From Nitrososphaeria archaeon (lineage in GTDB: Archaea; Thermoproteota; Nitrososphaeria; JACIWG01), in contig JARVJS010000060.1 in NCBI GenBank assembly GCA_029776125.1, positions 1 to 10,018 of the forward strand: a stretch of 10,018 bases of DNA, read 5' to 3'. This document shows, piece by piece, positions 5,194 to 10,018 of the stretch. The notes beneath the pieces are model-generated. The model did no database searches. It had not been told where the DNA came from and saw nothing but the letters and a program-made list of their open reading frames with translations. Position numbers and translations under genes: made by a program. The stretch's first letter is position 1. Each line of letters begins with the position of its first letter.

Positions 5194-6453
5194 ATGCGTA
5201 TAAAGTTTCTTGGGGGCACTAGACAGGTTGGAAGGTCAGGTGTCCTTATAAAGGGAGAGAGGACAAGTTTACTTCTAGACTACGGTGTAATGCTTTCTAG
5301 GGAGGAGCCAGGTTTCCCTATACACGTTCAGCCTAAGCAGGTTGATGCTGCAATACTTACGCACGCGCATCTAGATCATTCTGGTGCACTTCCAATGCTC
5401 TACATAAATGGCGGTATCCCCTTAATAACCACAAACTTAACCTTTGAATTAACTGAACTTTTAATAGAGGATTTTATCGGTTTATCTGGATTCTATCTAC
5501 CTTACGAGTATATTGATATGCTTAATATGAGACGTTATCTTAGAAAAGTTTCATTTAATGAGCCTATCGAATTTAAGGATTCTGCTATAGAATTCTATGA
5601 GGGCGGCCATTTGCCTGGTGCCGGAAGTGTTTTAGTGCACTTAGATGGAAAAACTATCCTTTATACTGGAGATATTAATGCAAGGAAGACTGCATTATTG
5701 AGGGGTGCAAAAATAGATTTTGGTGAAGTGGACATAGTTATTACTGAAAGTACTTATGCTTTACAGGAGCATCCTAATAGAGAGAAGGTTGAAAAAAGTT
5801 TTGTAGAATATGCTCGAGAAATTGTTGAAGGCGGGGGTACTCTTTTGGTTCCAGCCTTCGCTGTTGGAAGGGCTCAGGAGATCGCAATTGTACTCTATAA
5901 GGAGAATTTTAAGTATAATGTTTACATGGATGGAATGGCCTTAGACACAAACGAAATACTGTTAAGACACGGGGAGTATGTTAGAGATATGACTATTTTC
6001 ACTAAAGCGTTAAACTGGGTTAAAAAGGTTGGAGGCTGGAAGGATAGAAAAAGGATTGTTAATGAACCGTGTGTTATAATTTCTCCAGCTGGAATGCTTG
6101 TTGGTGGTGCAGCAGCATTCTATAATCAGAAGATAAGTAAGGATCCAAAAAATGGTATATCATTTGTATCATATCAGGTAAAGGGTACTCCTGGAAGGCA
6201 GCTTTTGGAGGAGAAGGTTGCATTAATTAATGGTAGACCTAAGAAAGTGAATGCTGACATTAAACACTTCCACTTTTCATCACATAGTGGTCGTAGTGAA
6301 CTCTTTGATATGATTAAAAGGTTGAAGGGTAATCCTGTAGTTTTTACCATGCATGGTGAGGAAGAAAATTGTGTACAGTTCGCAAAAGATTTAAAGGAAA
6401 AATTTGGTCTAGAAGCTGTGGCTCCCAAAGTTGGTGGTGAATATGAGTTTTAG
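5194..6453 (+). CDS. aCPSF2-like metallo-beta-lactamase/beta-CASP ribonuclease
   Basis: 419 residues. The metallo-beta-lactamase motifs are His57-x-His59-x-Asp61-His62 (motif 2), His139 in Gly-Gly-His-Leu-Pro-Gly-Ala-Gly (motif 3) and Asp160 in Tyr-Thr-Gly-Asp (motif 4). The beta-CASP motifs are Glu185 (motif A, Thr-Glu-Ser-Thr-Tyr), His364 (motif B, Ser-Ser-His-Ser-Gly) and His387 (motif C, Met-His-Gly-Glu). A full zinc site for RNA phosphodiester cleavage is therefore present. There are no N-terminal KH domains, so this is not the termination factor aCPSF1/FttA. The N-terminus (Met-Arg-Ile-Lys-Phe-Leu-Gly-Gly) and length fit aCPSF2 better than archaeal RNase J. The role is probably cytoplasmic RNA processing or decay. 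The physiological target of aCPSF2 is not established. It is the first gene of an operon and overlaps amzA by 11 nt. Confidence 0.92.
   Translation: MRIKFLGGTRQVGRSGVLIKGERTSLLLDYGVMLSREEPGFPIHVQPKQVDAAILTHAHLDHSGALPMLYINGGIPLITTNLTFELTELLIEDFIGLSGFYLPYEYIDMLNMRRYLRKVSFNEPIEFKDSAIEFYEGGHLPGAGSVLVHLDGKTILYTGDINARKTALLRGAKIDFGEVDIVITESTYALQEHPNREKVEKSFVEYAREIVEGGGTLLVPAFAVGRAQEIAIVLYKENFKYNVYMDGMALDTNEILLRHGEYVRDMTIFTKALNWVKKVGGWKDRKRIVNEPCVIISPAGMLVGGAAAFYNQKISKDPKNGISFVSYQVKGTPGRQLLEEKVALINGRPKKVNADIKHFHFSSHSGRSELFDMIKRLKGNPVVFTMHGEEENCVQFAKDLKEKFGLEAVAPKVGGEYEF
6433..6436 (+). promoter_or_regulatory. Shine-Dalgarno GGTG deciding the amzA start
   Basis: GGTG lies 6 nt before ATG 6443, inside the end of the nuclease gene. 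The in-frame TTG at 6431 and GTG codons at 6434 and 6437 fall on or next to this element and lack one of their own, so ATG 6443 is preferred. Confidence 0.45.
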
Positions 6454-6988
6454 GGAAAAGATTACCGTATACCCTGTCCATAATATGGACGGCTACAAGT
6501 TTGTTAGTCAGATTGAGGCTGCAATCAGGTTTTATGACAGGGAGCCTGATGTTTCTGTAAATGTTATACCTCTTTCCCCTAGAGAATATGATGGTAGTAG
6601 AAGACAGTTTAAGGCTGACCTGATAATCGAAAAGATTGCTCAAGTAAGAGATTCTGATAAAAAGGGTAAGAGTCTAGGTGTAACATCTATCGATATATCG
6701 ATGCCTAACATGAACTTTGTTTTTGGCGTAACAAATACCGTTAAAAAGGTGTCCTTGCTTTCGACTGCAAGGTTAACTTTGATTTCTAAAGAGCTTTTCC
6801 TCGGAGCTAAGACTGTTGAAGAAAGAATTTTCAAGGAAAGTGCTCACGAGATAGGTCATCTTCTCGGATTAACACATTGTCCAGAGCCAATGTGCATTAT
6901 GTCTTTTGCTAACACTTTAAAGCAGGTTGATGACAAGCTTCCTATACTATGTAATAATTGTAGGGAAAAGTTGAAAGGATTAAGGTAG
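6443..6988 (+). CDS. amzA: Archaemetzincin zinc metallopeptidase
   Basis: 181 residues from the preferred ATG; a TTG start at 6431 would add four residues. The signature is complete. The catalytic zinc site is His135-Glu136-x2-His139-x2-Gly142-x2-His145, with Glu136 as general base. It is immediately followed by Cys146-x4-Cys151-x-Met153 (the Met-turn) and, 16 residues later, Cys170-x2-Cys173. These four cysteines form the second, structural zinc site typical of this family. Ser-Phe-Ala-Asn (154-157) after the Met-turn is also characteristic. No signal peptide is visible, so the enzyme is cytoplasmic. Archaemetzincins are metzincin-clan proteases whose natural substrates are poorly known. The gene overlaps the nuclease by 11 nt and precedes the presenilin-like gene by 2 nt, so RNA cleavage, soluble proteolysis and intramembrane proteolysis appear co-expressed. 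Confidence 0.95.
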   Translation: MSFREKITVYPVHNMDGYKFVSQIEAAIRFYDREPDVSVNVIPLSPREYDGSRRQFKADLIIEKIAQVRDSDKKGKSLGVTSIDISMPNMNFVFGVTNTVKKVSLLSTARLTLISKELFLGAKTVEERIFKESAHEIGHLLGLTHCPEPMCIMSFANTLKQVDDKLPILCNNCREKLKGLR

Positions 6989-6990
6989 AT

Positions 6991-7800
6991 ATGTTAAAAA
7001 GTGTTTTTATTAAGCTATCTTTAATAATTTTGGCTTCAGAAATTATAACACTAACTTTACTCTCTTTCTCTAGGAAAGTTTATAGTGAACCTCTTGTACC
7101 AGCAACCTCAGACATATATGTTGCAACGGGAAACACACTCTACCTGATAACAATTTCTTTGGCAGCATCATTTCTTTTTTTATGGATACTTAGAAAAAAA
7201 GTTATCAAGCTAGAATATATTATTCTCTTTCTAAAAAGTGCACTCTGTTGTGCACTCTTTTGGATAGTGTCTTCTCTACTCCTAGAGGGGACAGTATATT
7301 TTAGAGAAGATTTAATCAACTTGCTAACCATATCAACTTTTGCTATAACTCTACTCATATTCTGGAAAAAGTTTTTTCTTCCGAACCTTATAATATCAAT
7401 ATTAATGTCTGGCTCAAGCGCATTCCTTATAAAGCTCATGTTCTCAGATTTGGCTGTAGGTTTACTTCTTGTAGGCTTTGCCTTGTTCGACTTATACGAG
7501 GTTTTTAGGGGTCCGTTGAAGCATTTAGCTCAAAGTATGCATTCTAATGAAATATCATTACTTCTAGTAAAAATTGATGAAATTGAGGTCGGTATAGGCG
7601 ACCTACTATTCTATTCTCTTTCAACAGGCTTAGCCTTCAGTGTCGGGGGAGAAATTCTGGCCGCTACCTCTATAATATTAATAAAATTAGGTGTTCTAGC
7701 TACTTTGTTACTTCTTGAGCGGAGGAAGATGCTTCCAGGCCTTCCTCTACCTGTTTTGCTTTCCGTCTTTGCGACCTTTTTGGTTTCTCTTCTATCTTAG
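6991..7800 (+). CDS. Presenilin-like intramembrane aspartyl protease (A22/PSH family)
   Basis: 269 residues with about nine hydrophobic segments (near 7-27, 48-68, 75-95, 108-125, 130-148, 152-168, 203-218, 222-242 and 251-268), the presenilin topology. The two catalytic aspartates are Asp167 in Ala-Leu-Phe-Asp-Leu-Tyr-Glu-Val (YD motif, here FD) and Asp204 in Gly-Ile-Gly-Asp-Leu-Leu-Phe-Tyr-Ser (GxGD motif). The third signature, Pro-Ala-Leu-Pro, appears as Pro249-Gly-Leu-Pro252-Leu-Pro254 at the start of the last helix. These relatives cleave membrane-embedded helices or act as signal peptide peptidases in the cell membrane. The whole set in order makes the assignment strong, although overall similarity looks low. 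It is the third gene of the aCPSF2-amzA operon, 2 nt after amzA. Its last 101 bp, including the PAL-like motif, are antisense to the eL38 tail. Confidence 0.82.
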   Translation: MLKSVFIKLSLIILASEIITLTLLSFSRKVYSEPLVPATSDIYVATGNTLYLITISLAASFLFLWILRKKVIKLEYIILFLKSALCCALFWIVSSLLLEGTVYFREDLINLLTISTFAITLLIFWKKFFLPNLIISILMSGSSAFLIKLMFSDLAVGLLLVGFALFDLYEVFRGPLKHLAQSMHSNEISLLLVKIDEIEVGIGDLLFYSLSTGLAFSVGGEILAATSIILIKLGVLATLLLLERRKMLPGLPLPVLLSVFATFLVSLLS

Positions 7801-8002
7801 GCCTTTGATTAAACTCTCTGACCGTACCTTTAAAGTTCGAAAGAAACTTTTCAACTGCATCAAAGGGCATTTTGCAGGTATACAACATCTTGTTTGTTCT
7901 AGCTTTAACTTTAGCAAAATCATCTTTCCAAACAACTCTAATCTCGGAAGCTCCCGACGCTATCTTAGTAAACTCTTTAATGTCAAAGACTTCTTTAGGC
8001 AT
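7700..8002 (-). CDS. rpl38e: Large-subunit ribosomal protein eL38 with basic/acidic tail
   Basis: The first ~64 residues match the eL38 fold. They start Met-Pro-Lys with an Ile-Lys-Glu-Phe helix. A basic strand (Ala-Lys-Val-Lys-Ala-Arg, 30-35) follows, then Leu40-Tyr41-Thr42 as in the eukaryotic Tyr-Leu-Tyr-Thr segment, then a helix around Ala-Val-Glu-Lys-Phe-Leu and a final Val-Arg-Glu-Phe. eL38 is shared by eukaryotes and some archaea, mainly TACK, and is absent from most Euryarchaeota. Residues 65-100 are an unusual low-complexity tail: Lys/Arg-rich to about 84, then Glu/Ser-rich. The tail coincides almost exactly with the 101-bp antisense overlap with the presenilin-like gene, suggesting run-on into neighbouring sequence. 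A TATA box at 8032-8039 gives it its own promoter downstream of pdaD. Confidence 0.85.
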   Translation of the reverse strand: MPKEVFDIKEFTKIASGASEIRVVWKDDFAKVKARTNKMLYTCKMPFDAVEKFLSNFKGTVREFNQRPKIEEKPKRSQRRKAKQVEEGLEASSSAQEVTK

Positions 8003-8031
8003 CTCTTATCCATTATACCCTTTAAACTAAC

Positions 8032-8039
8032 ATTATAAA
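8032..8039 (-). promoter_or_regulatory. TATA box of the eL38 gene
   Basis: TTTATAAT on the minus strand is centred about 34 nt before the ATG at 8002. This predicts a leader of about 7 nt without Shine-Dalgarno. It sits in the 50-bp gap after pdaD. Confidence 0.45.
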
Positions 8040-8052
8040 AAATTTAACAGTA

Positions 8053-8604
8053 TTATGGTAGAAATACTGCTGCAGCTATAACCGTTGTCCAATTTCCATT
8101 TTTGTCTCCTTCAGCGGATTGAGTAATATTTGATGTCTTAACAATTTTTCCAGAAATTAGCCACTGTTCCTTCTGTTCATCATAACTTTTATCAGGATCA
8201 AATTCAAGACCTAATGTTGAAGCCAGCATGTAGGCGGCTAAATCTTCTGCATACTCTCCACACTTTTCTCCAGTCATACCATATGCGTGGAATTCTGAAA
8301 GGTAACCATACATGCTCTTGTCCTGCGGAATCGCCAAACCTACCGAAGCTGCAATAAGACGATTAGGTTCATTTGTTTCATTCCTACTTAAAACAACAAA
8401 TATAATTTGCCCAGGTTTAATATACTTTAAACCCTCGTTCCTCGGAATCCTTTTTGCAGTAGGCGGAATTATACTCGAAACCTGAACAATATTACAGTGT
8501 TGGATTCCCGCATCACGTAATGCGAGCTCGAAACTTGCAAGTCTATCTTTATGTACACCTACACCTTTAGTCAGAAAATATCTTGTAGGAACAAAAGTAT
8601 ACAT
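8053..8604 (-). CDS. pdaD: Pyruvoyl-dependent arginine decarboxylase
   Basis: Converts arginine to agmatine, the first step of archaeal polyamine synthesis and also a source of agmatine for the tRNA(Ile2) modification agmatidine. The 183-residue proenzyme is slightly longer than the ~165-residue Methanocaldococcus enzyme. The self-cleavage site is Val42-Ser43-Ser44-Ile-Ile-Pro-Pro: cleavage between the serines turns Ser44 into the pyruvoyl group and yields a short beta and a long alpha chain. Other family landmarks are the start Phe-Val-Pro-Thr-Arg-Tyr-Phe (4-10), Ser-Glu104-Phe-His (103-106, likely containing the catalytic acid), Glu-Tyr-Ala-Glu-Asp-Leu-Ala (117-123) and the closing Trp-Thr-Thr-Val-Ile-Ala-Ala-Ala-Val (172-180). 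It is cytoplasmic. Most Crenarchaeota instead use an AdoMetDC-derived enzyme, so this gene with eL38 is informative about lineage. A TATA-like box lies at 8636-8643. Confidence 0.95.
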   Translation of the reverse strand: MYTFVPTRYFLTKGVGVHKDRLASFELALRDAGIQHCNIVQVSSIIPPTAKRIPRNEGLKYIKPGQIIFVVLSRNETNEPNRLIAASVGLAIPQDKSMYGYLSEFHAYGMTGEKCGEYAEDLAAYMLASTLGLEFDPDKSYDEQKEQWLISGKIVKTSNITQSAEGDKNGNWTTVIAAAVFLP

Positions 8605-8635
8605 TTTATCAATTATAGAGGGTAAAATTATGTCT

Positions 8636-8643
8636 ATTTAAAA
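8636..8643 (-). promoter_or_regulatory. TATA-like box of pdaD
   Basis: TTTTAAAT on the minus strand is centred about 35 nt before the ATG at 8604, giving an expected leader near 9 nt. The rest of 8605-8812 shows no convincing gene. Confidence 0.4.
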
Positions 8644-8782
8644 TTTAATGAAATGAACGTAAGTTGCATTTCTTTGTTGTAATAGCTTATTTTTAAATAA
8701 TCCAAATAAAATGGTTTTTAATAGTTCATGTTTATTTATGGATAATAAAAAGTTTCAAGGTAAGTTATTGTCCTTTGCACCC

Positions 8783-8794
8783 TATACTAGTATA
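8783..8794. repeat. 12-bp perfect palindrome
   Basis: TATACTAGTATA is self-complementary. It lies about 20 bp beyond the stop of the membrane HEPN-like gene. It may be a protein-binding site or chance in AT-rich DNA; no function is assigned. Confidence 0.3.
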
Positions 8795-8812
8795 TGAATG
8801 GATCTTTTTGCT

Positions 8813-9784
8813 TTAAAATGTGGTTTGCTCAGAAAGTTTCTTAAGAAATGTTAACGCCCTTTCTATGACTTCTAAAGTATATTGTGGAAGTTTTGTTTTT
8901 GTTTCTCGTATTATTTTAGGTCTAATTTCAACATCTTTTCTACGTGAATGTATCAGTATAGTTCTTATTTCTGAAAAGGAAGAAGGTTCTCCTTCTCTTT
9001 TATCATCAATATATCCCCTTGGATCAATCACTGTCTGTTCCCTTATAATTTTATACGCAGAAAGAAACGCCAATTCATAAGATCCTTCTTCAAAATTAGA
9101 GATTGTATCTAAAAAATAGTATCTTAGTAACTCAACATTATCTTTTGTATTCAAAAATTTTTGTAATAATGTTTTGAAAATGACATTAATTTTTTTCTCT
9201 ATGTTATTTGTATTTTCTTTTTTGCAAACAAGTCTGTACCGGTAGGTATTATTTATAGGTATTAGGCTAGTGGAACAATATATCAATAGTAGTATTACGT
9301 AAAGTGGTATATCGTAAATTTCAGTTTTTCTTAAAAAGTCTATCTCTACATTTGTAAAACTAAGAAAACTGAATAAAATAAAAATTGGTGAAAGTTCAGC
9401 TAAAGATATTTTACTTAAAGTTGACAAAGCAACACGTCCTAGAATCGTATGACTCATTCTTGAAAATAGGTGTAGTATAGTTACTGTGATGGATGGTATT
9501 AATGAAACTAAATATAATAATATAGTAATTGGAACATTGATATATGTCAAAAACATAAAAGAAATATACCATGCACCTAAATAGGGTACAGATAATGCAA
9601 TAAAATACATGTTCGAATGCCTAATTGCCGTTGAAGCCATAAGTATTATCGGAATGTAAAGAGGCAAAATAAAAATTATAATTTGAACTGTATCTTGCAA
9701 CAAAAGAGCATATGTTAAACAAATTAAGGCTAAGAAACTAAATATAAAATATTTGAAAAATATAATATGAATATTTTGTTGCAT
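8813..9784 (-). CDS. Membrane protein with HEPN-like C-terminal domain (hypothetical)
   Basis: I do not recognise a named family. The first ~180 of 323 residues contain about six hydrophobic segments (near 8-29, 33-52, 58-80, 84-105, 130-147 and 158-178). The rest is soluble, rich in Lys and Asn at first, then helical. Residues 225-323 resemble a HEPN domain. A helix Gly-Ser-Tyr-Glu-Leu-Ala-Phe-Leu-Ser-Ala-Tyr-Lys (234-245) is followed, after a loop, by Glu-Ile-Arg274-Thr-Ile-Leu-Ile-His279. This fits the R-x4-6-H motif of HEPN nucleases and nucleotidyltransferase partners. A last long helix covers 285-317. If so, it could be a membrane-tethered RNase or a structural partner. The residue after Arg is Thr rather than the usual polar Asn/Asp/His, so activity is uncertain. 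The gene stands alone, is very AT-rich in codon choice (Ile, Asn, Lys), and may be accessory. Confidence 0.7.
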   Translation of the reverse strand: MQQNIHIIFFKYFIFSFLALICLTYALLLQDTVQIIIFILPLYIPIILMASTAIRHSNMYFIALSVPYLGAWYISFMFLTYINVPITILLYLVSLIPSITVTILHLFSRMSHTILGRVALSTLSKISLAELSPIFILFSFLSFTNVEIDFLRKTEIYDIPLYVILLLIYCSTSLIPINNTYRYRLVCKKENTNNIEKKINVIFKTLLQKFLNTKDNVELLRYYFLDTISNFEEGSYELAFLSAYKIIREQTVIDPRGYIDDKREGEPSSFSEIRTILIHSRRKDVEIRPKIIRETKTKLPQYTLEVIERALTFLKKLSEQTTF

Positions 9785-9811
9785 GGCATAAATATTATTC
9801 TTTTAAACTGT

Positions 9812-9820
9812 TTTAAAGTT
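9812..9820 (-). promoter_or_regulatory. Possible TATA box of the membrane HEPN-like gene
   Basis: CTTTAAAAC on the minus strand is centred about 32 nt before the ATG at 9784, predicting a leader of about 6 nt. A second AT-rich element (GTTTAAAAG, 9801-9809) is too close to the start. Upstream, ATTAA-TCG-TTAAT at 9838-9850 is a short inverted repeat of unknown meaning. Confidence 0.35.
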
Positions 9821-9871
9821 TTTTGTTCAAAATTTTGATTAATCGTTAATAAATAAAGTCGACGGCAAAAG

Positions 9872-9987
9872 TTATATCTTTTCCTTTTTGCGTGGGAGAA
9901 GGATAGATAATGGAATAAAAATCGCAAGAATTAAAGAAAAAGTTAAAACAACCCATTCATTTGCCAGAATTTTCTTTTTTTACACAT
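9872..9987 (-). pseudogene. Possible 38-aa single-membrane-segment protein, frame broken at an A7 run
   Basis: On the minus strand an ATG at 9987 has GAGG 4 nt before it (9992-9995) and TATATA at 10011-10016, about 27 nt upstream. Read as given, it encodes only 14 residues. A one-base shift at the following run of seven A (9975-9981) joins it to an open frame ending at TAA 9872-9874. The joined product is about 38 residues: a Lys-rich start, Asn-Glu-Trp, about 20 hydrophobic residues and a basic end (Pro-Arg-Lys-Lys-Glu-Lys-Ile). The downstream frame has no ATG, GTG or TTG of its own. The break may be a homopolymer sequencing error, a true mutation, or -1 frameshifting, since A-AAA-AAG is a slippery heptamer. 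No family is recognised. Confidence 0.35.
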
Positions 9988-10010
9988 TTATCCTCTTAAT
10001 GTCCAAAAAG

Positions 10011-10016
10011 TATATA
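10011..10016 (-). promoter_or_regulatory. TATA box before the small minus-strand ORF
   Basis: TATATA is centred about 27 nt before the ATG at 9987. Together with GAGG at 9992-9995 it is the main evidence that the short, apparently broken ORF is or was a gene. Confidence 0.35.
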
Positions 10017-10018
10017 AG

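Noticed and set aside
7140..7439. Minus-strand ORF of 99 codons within the presenilin-like gene
   Set aside because: Antisense shadow of a gene with clear catalytic motifs; no promoter or ribosome site.
7831..7849. AAAGTT...AACTTT inverted repeat as a possible terminator or site
   Set aside because: It lies within the conserved coding core of eL38 and has no adjacent T run, so it is most likely codon-driven.
8711..8797. Short plus-strand ORF (about 28 aa) between pdaD and the membrane HEPN-like gene
   Set aside because: No Shine-Dalgarno or properly spaced TATA box and no recognisable composition; chance is sufficient.
8820..9080. Plus-strand ORF of 86 codons opposite the HEPN-like region
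   Set aside because: It is the antisense shadow of the C-terminal part of the minus-strand gene and has no start signals or domain-like pattern.

Overview
The window is AT-rich archaeal DNA. TFIIB-like, LSm, archaeosine tRNA-ribosyltransferase, aCPSF2-type nuclease, archaemetzincin and PAC2 genes establish the domain. A eukaryote-type ribosomal protein eL38 points to the TACK side of the archaea, and a pyruvoyl-dependent arginine decarboxylase argues against a typical Crenarchaeon or Thaumarchaeon. A Bathyarchaeia-like lineage fits best, but this is inference from gene content, not a tree.

Layout. (1) 1-1328, + strand: the tail of an unseen gene and three tightly packed small genes. Each has one membrane segment near its N-terminus, and one has a clear archaeal type IV pilin N-terminal motif. 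This looks like a run of pilin or pseudopilin-like surface-appendage genes. (2) 1356-2282, - strand: a divergent TFIIB paralog whose region between zinc ribbon and core is unlike the canonical reader/linker. (3) 2447-4448, + strand: an SmAP3-type LSm gene followed 4 nt later by tgtA, which lacks the usual C-terminal PUA domain. (4) 4428-5138, - strand: a PAC2 proteasome-assembly-chaperone-like gene ending in Phe-Tyr-Ser, an HbYX-type tail. (5) 5194-7800, + strand: a compact operon of aCPSF2-like metallo-beta-lactamase/beta-CASP nuclease, archaemetzincin (amzA) and a presenilin-like intramembrane aspartyl protease. PAC2 and this operon diverge from a 55-bp gap with one palindromic TATA box placed for both directions. 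(6) 7700-8604, - strand: eL38, whose basic tail is antisense to the presenilin PAL-like end, and pdaD. (7) 8813-9784, - strand: an unrecognised membrane protein with a HEPN-like C-terminal domain. (8) 9872-9987, - strand: a possible tiny membrane protein whose frame breaks at a run of seven A.

The genes form an information-processing and proteostasis neighbourhood: transcription initiation, RNA binding, tRNA modification, RNA cleavage, proteasome assembly, two further proteases, a ribosomal protein and the first step of polyamine synthesis. First genes of transcripts mostly have a TATA-like box about 27-36 nt before ATG, implying leaderless or near-leaderless mRNAs. Several downstream genes carry a GGTG Shine-Dalgarno 6-8 nt before the start. 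No tRNA, rRNA, CRISPR array, insertion sequence or integrase was seen. No gene-free stretch exceeds 300 bases. The longest are 2283-2446 (promoters), 8605-8812 (pdaD promoter, a 12-bp palindrome and no convincing gene) and 9785-10018 (the small broken ORF and promoters).
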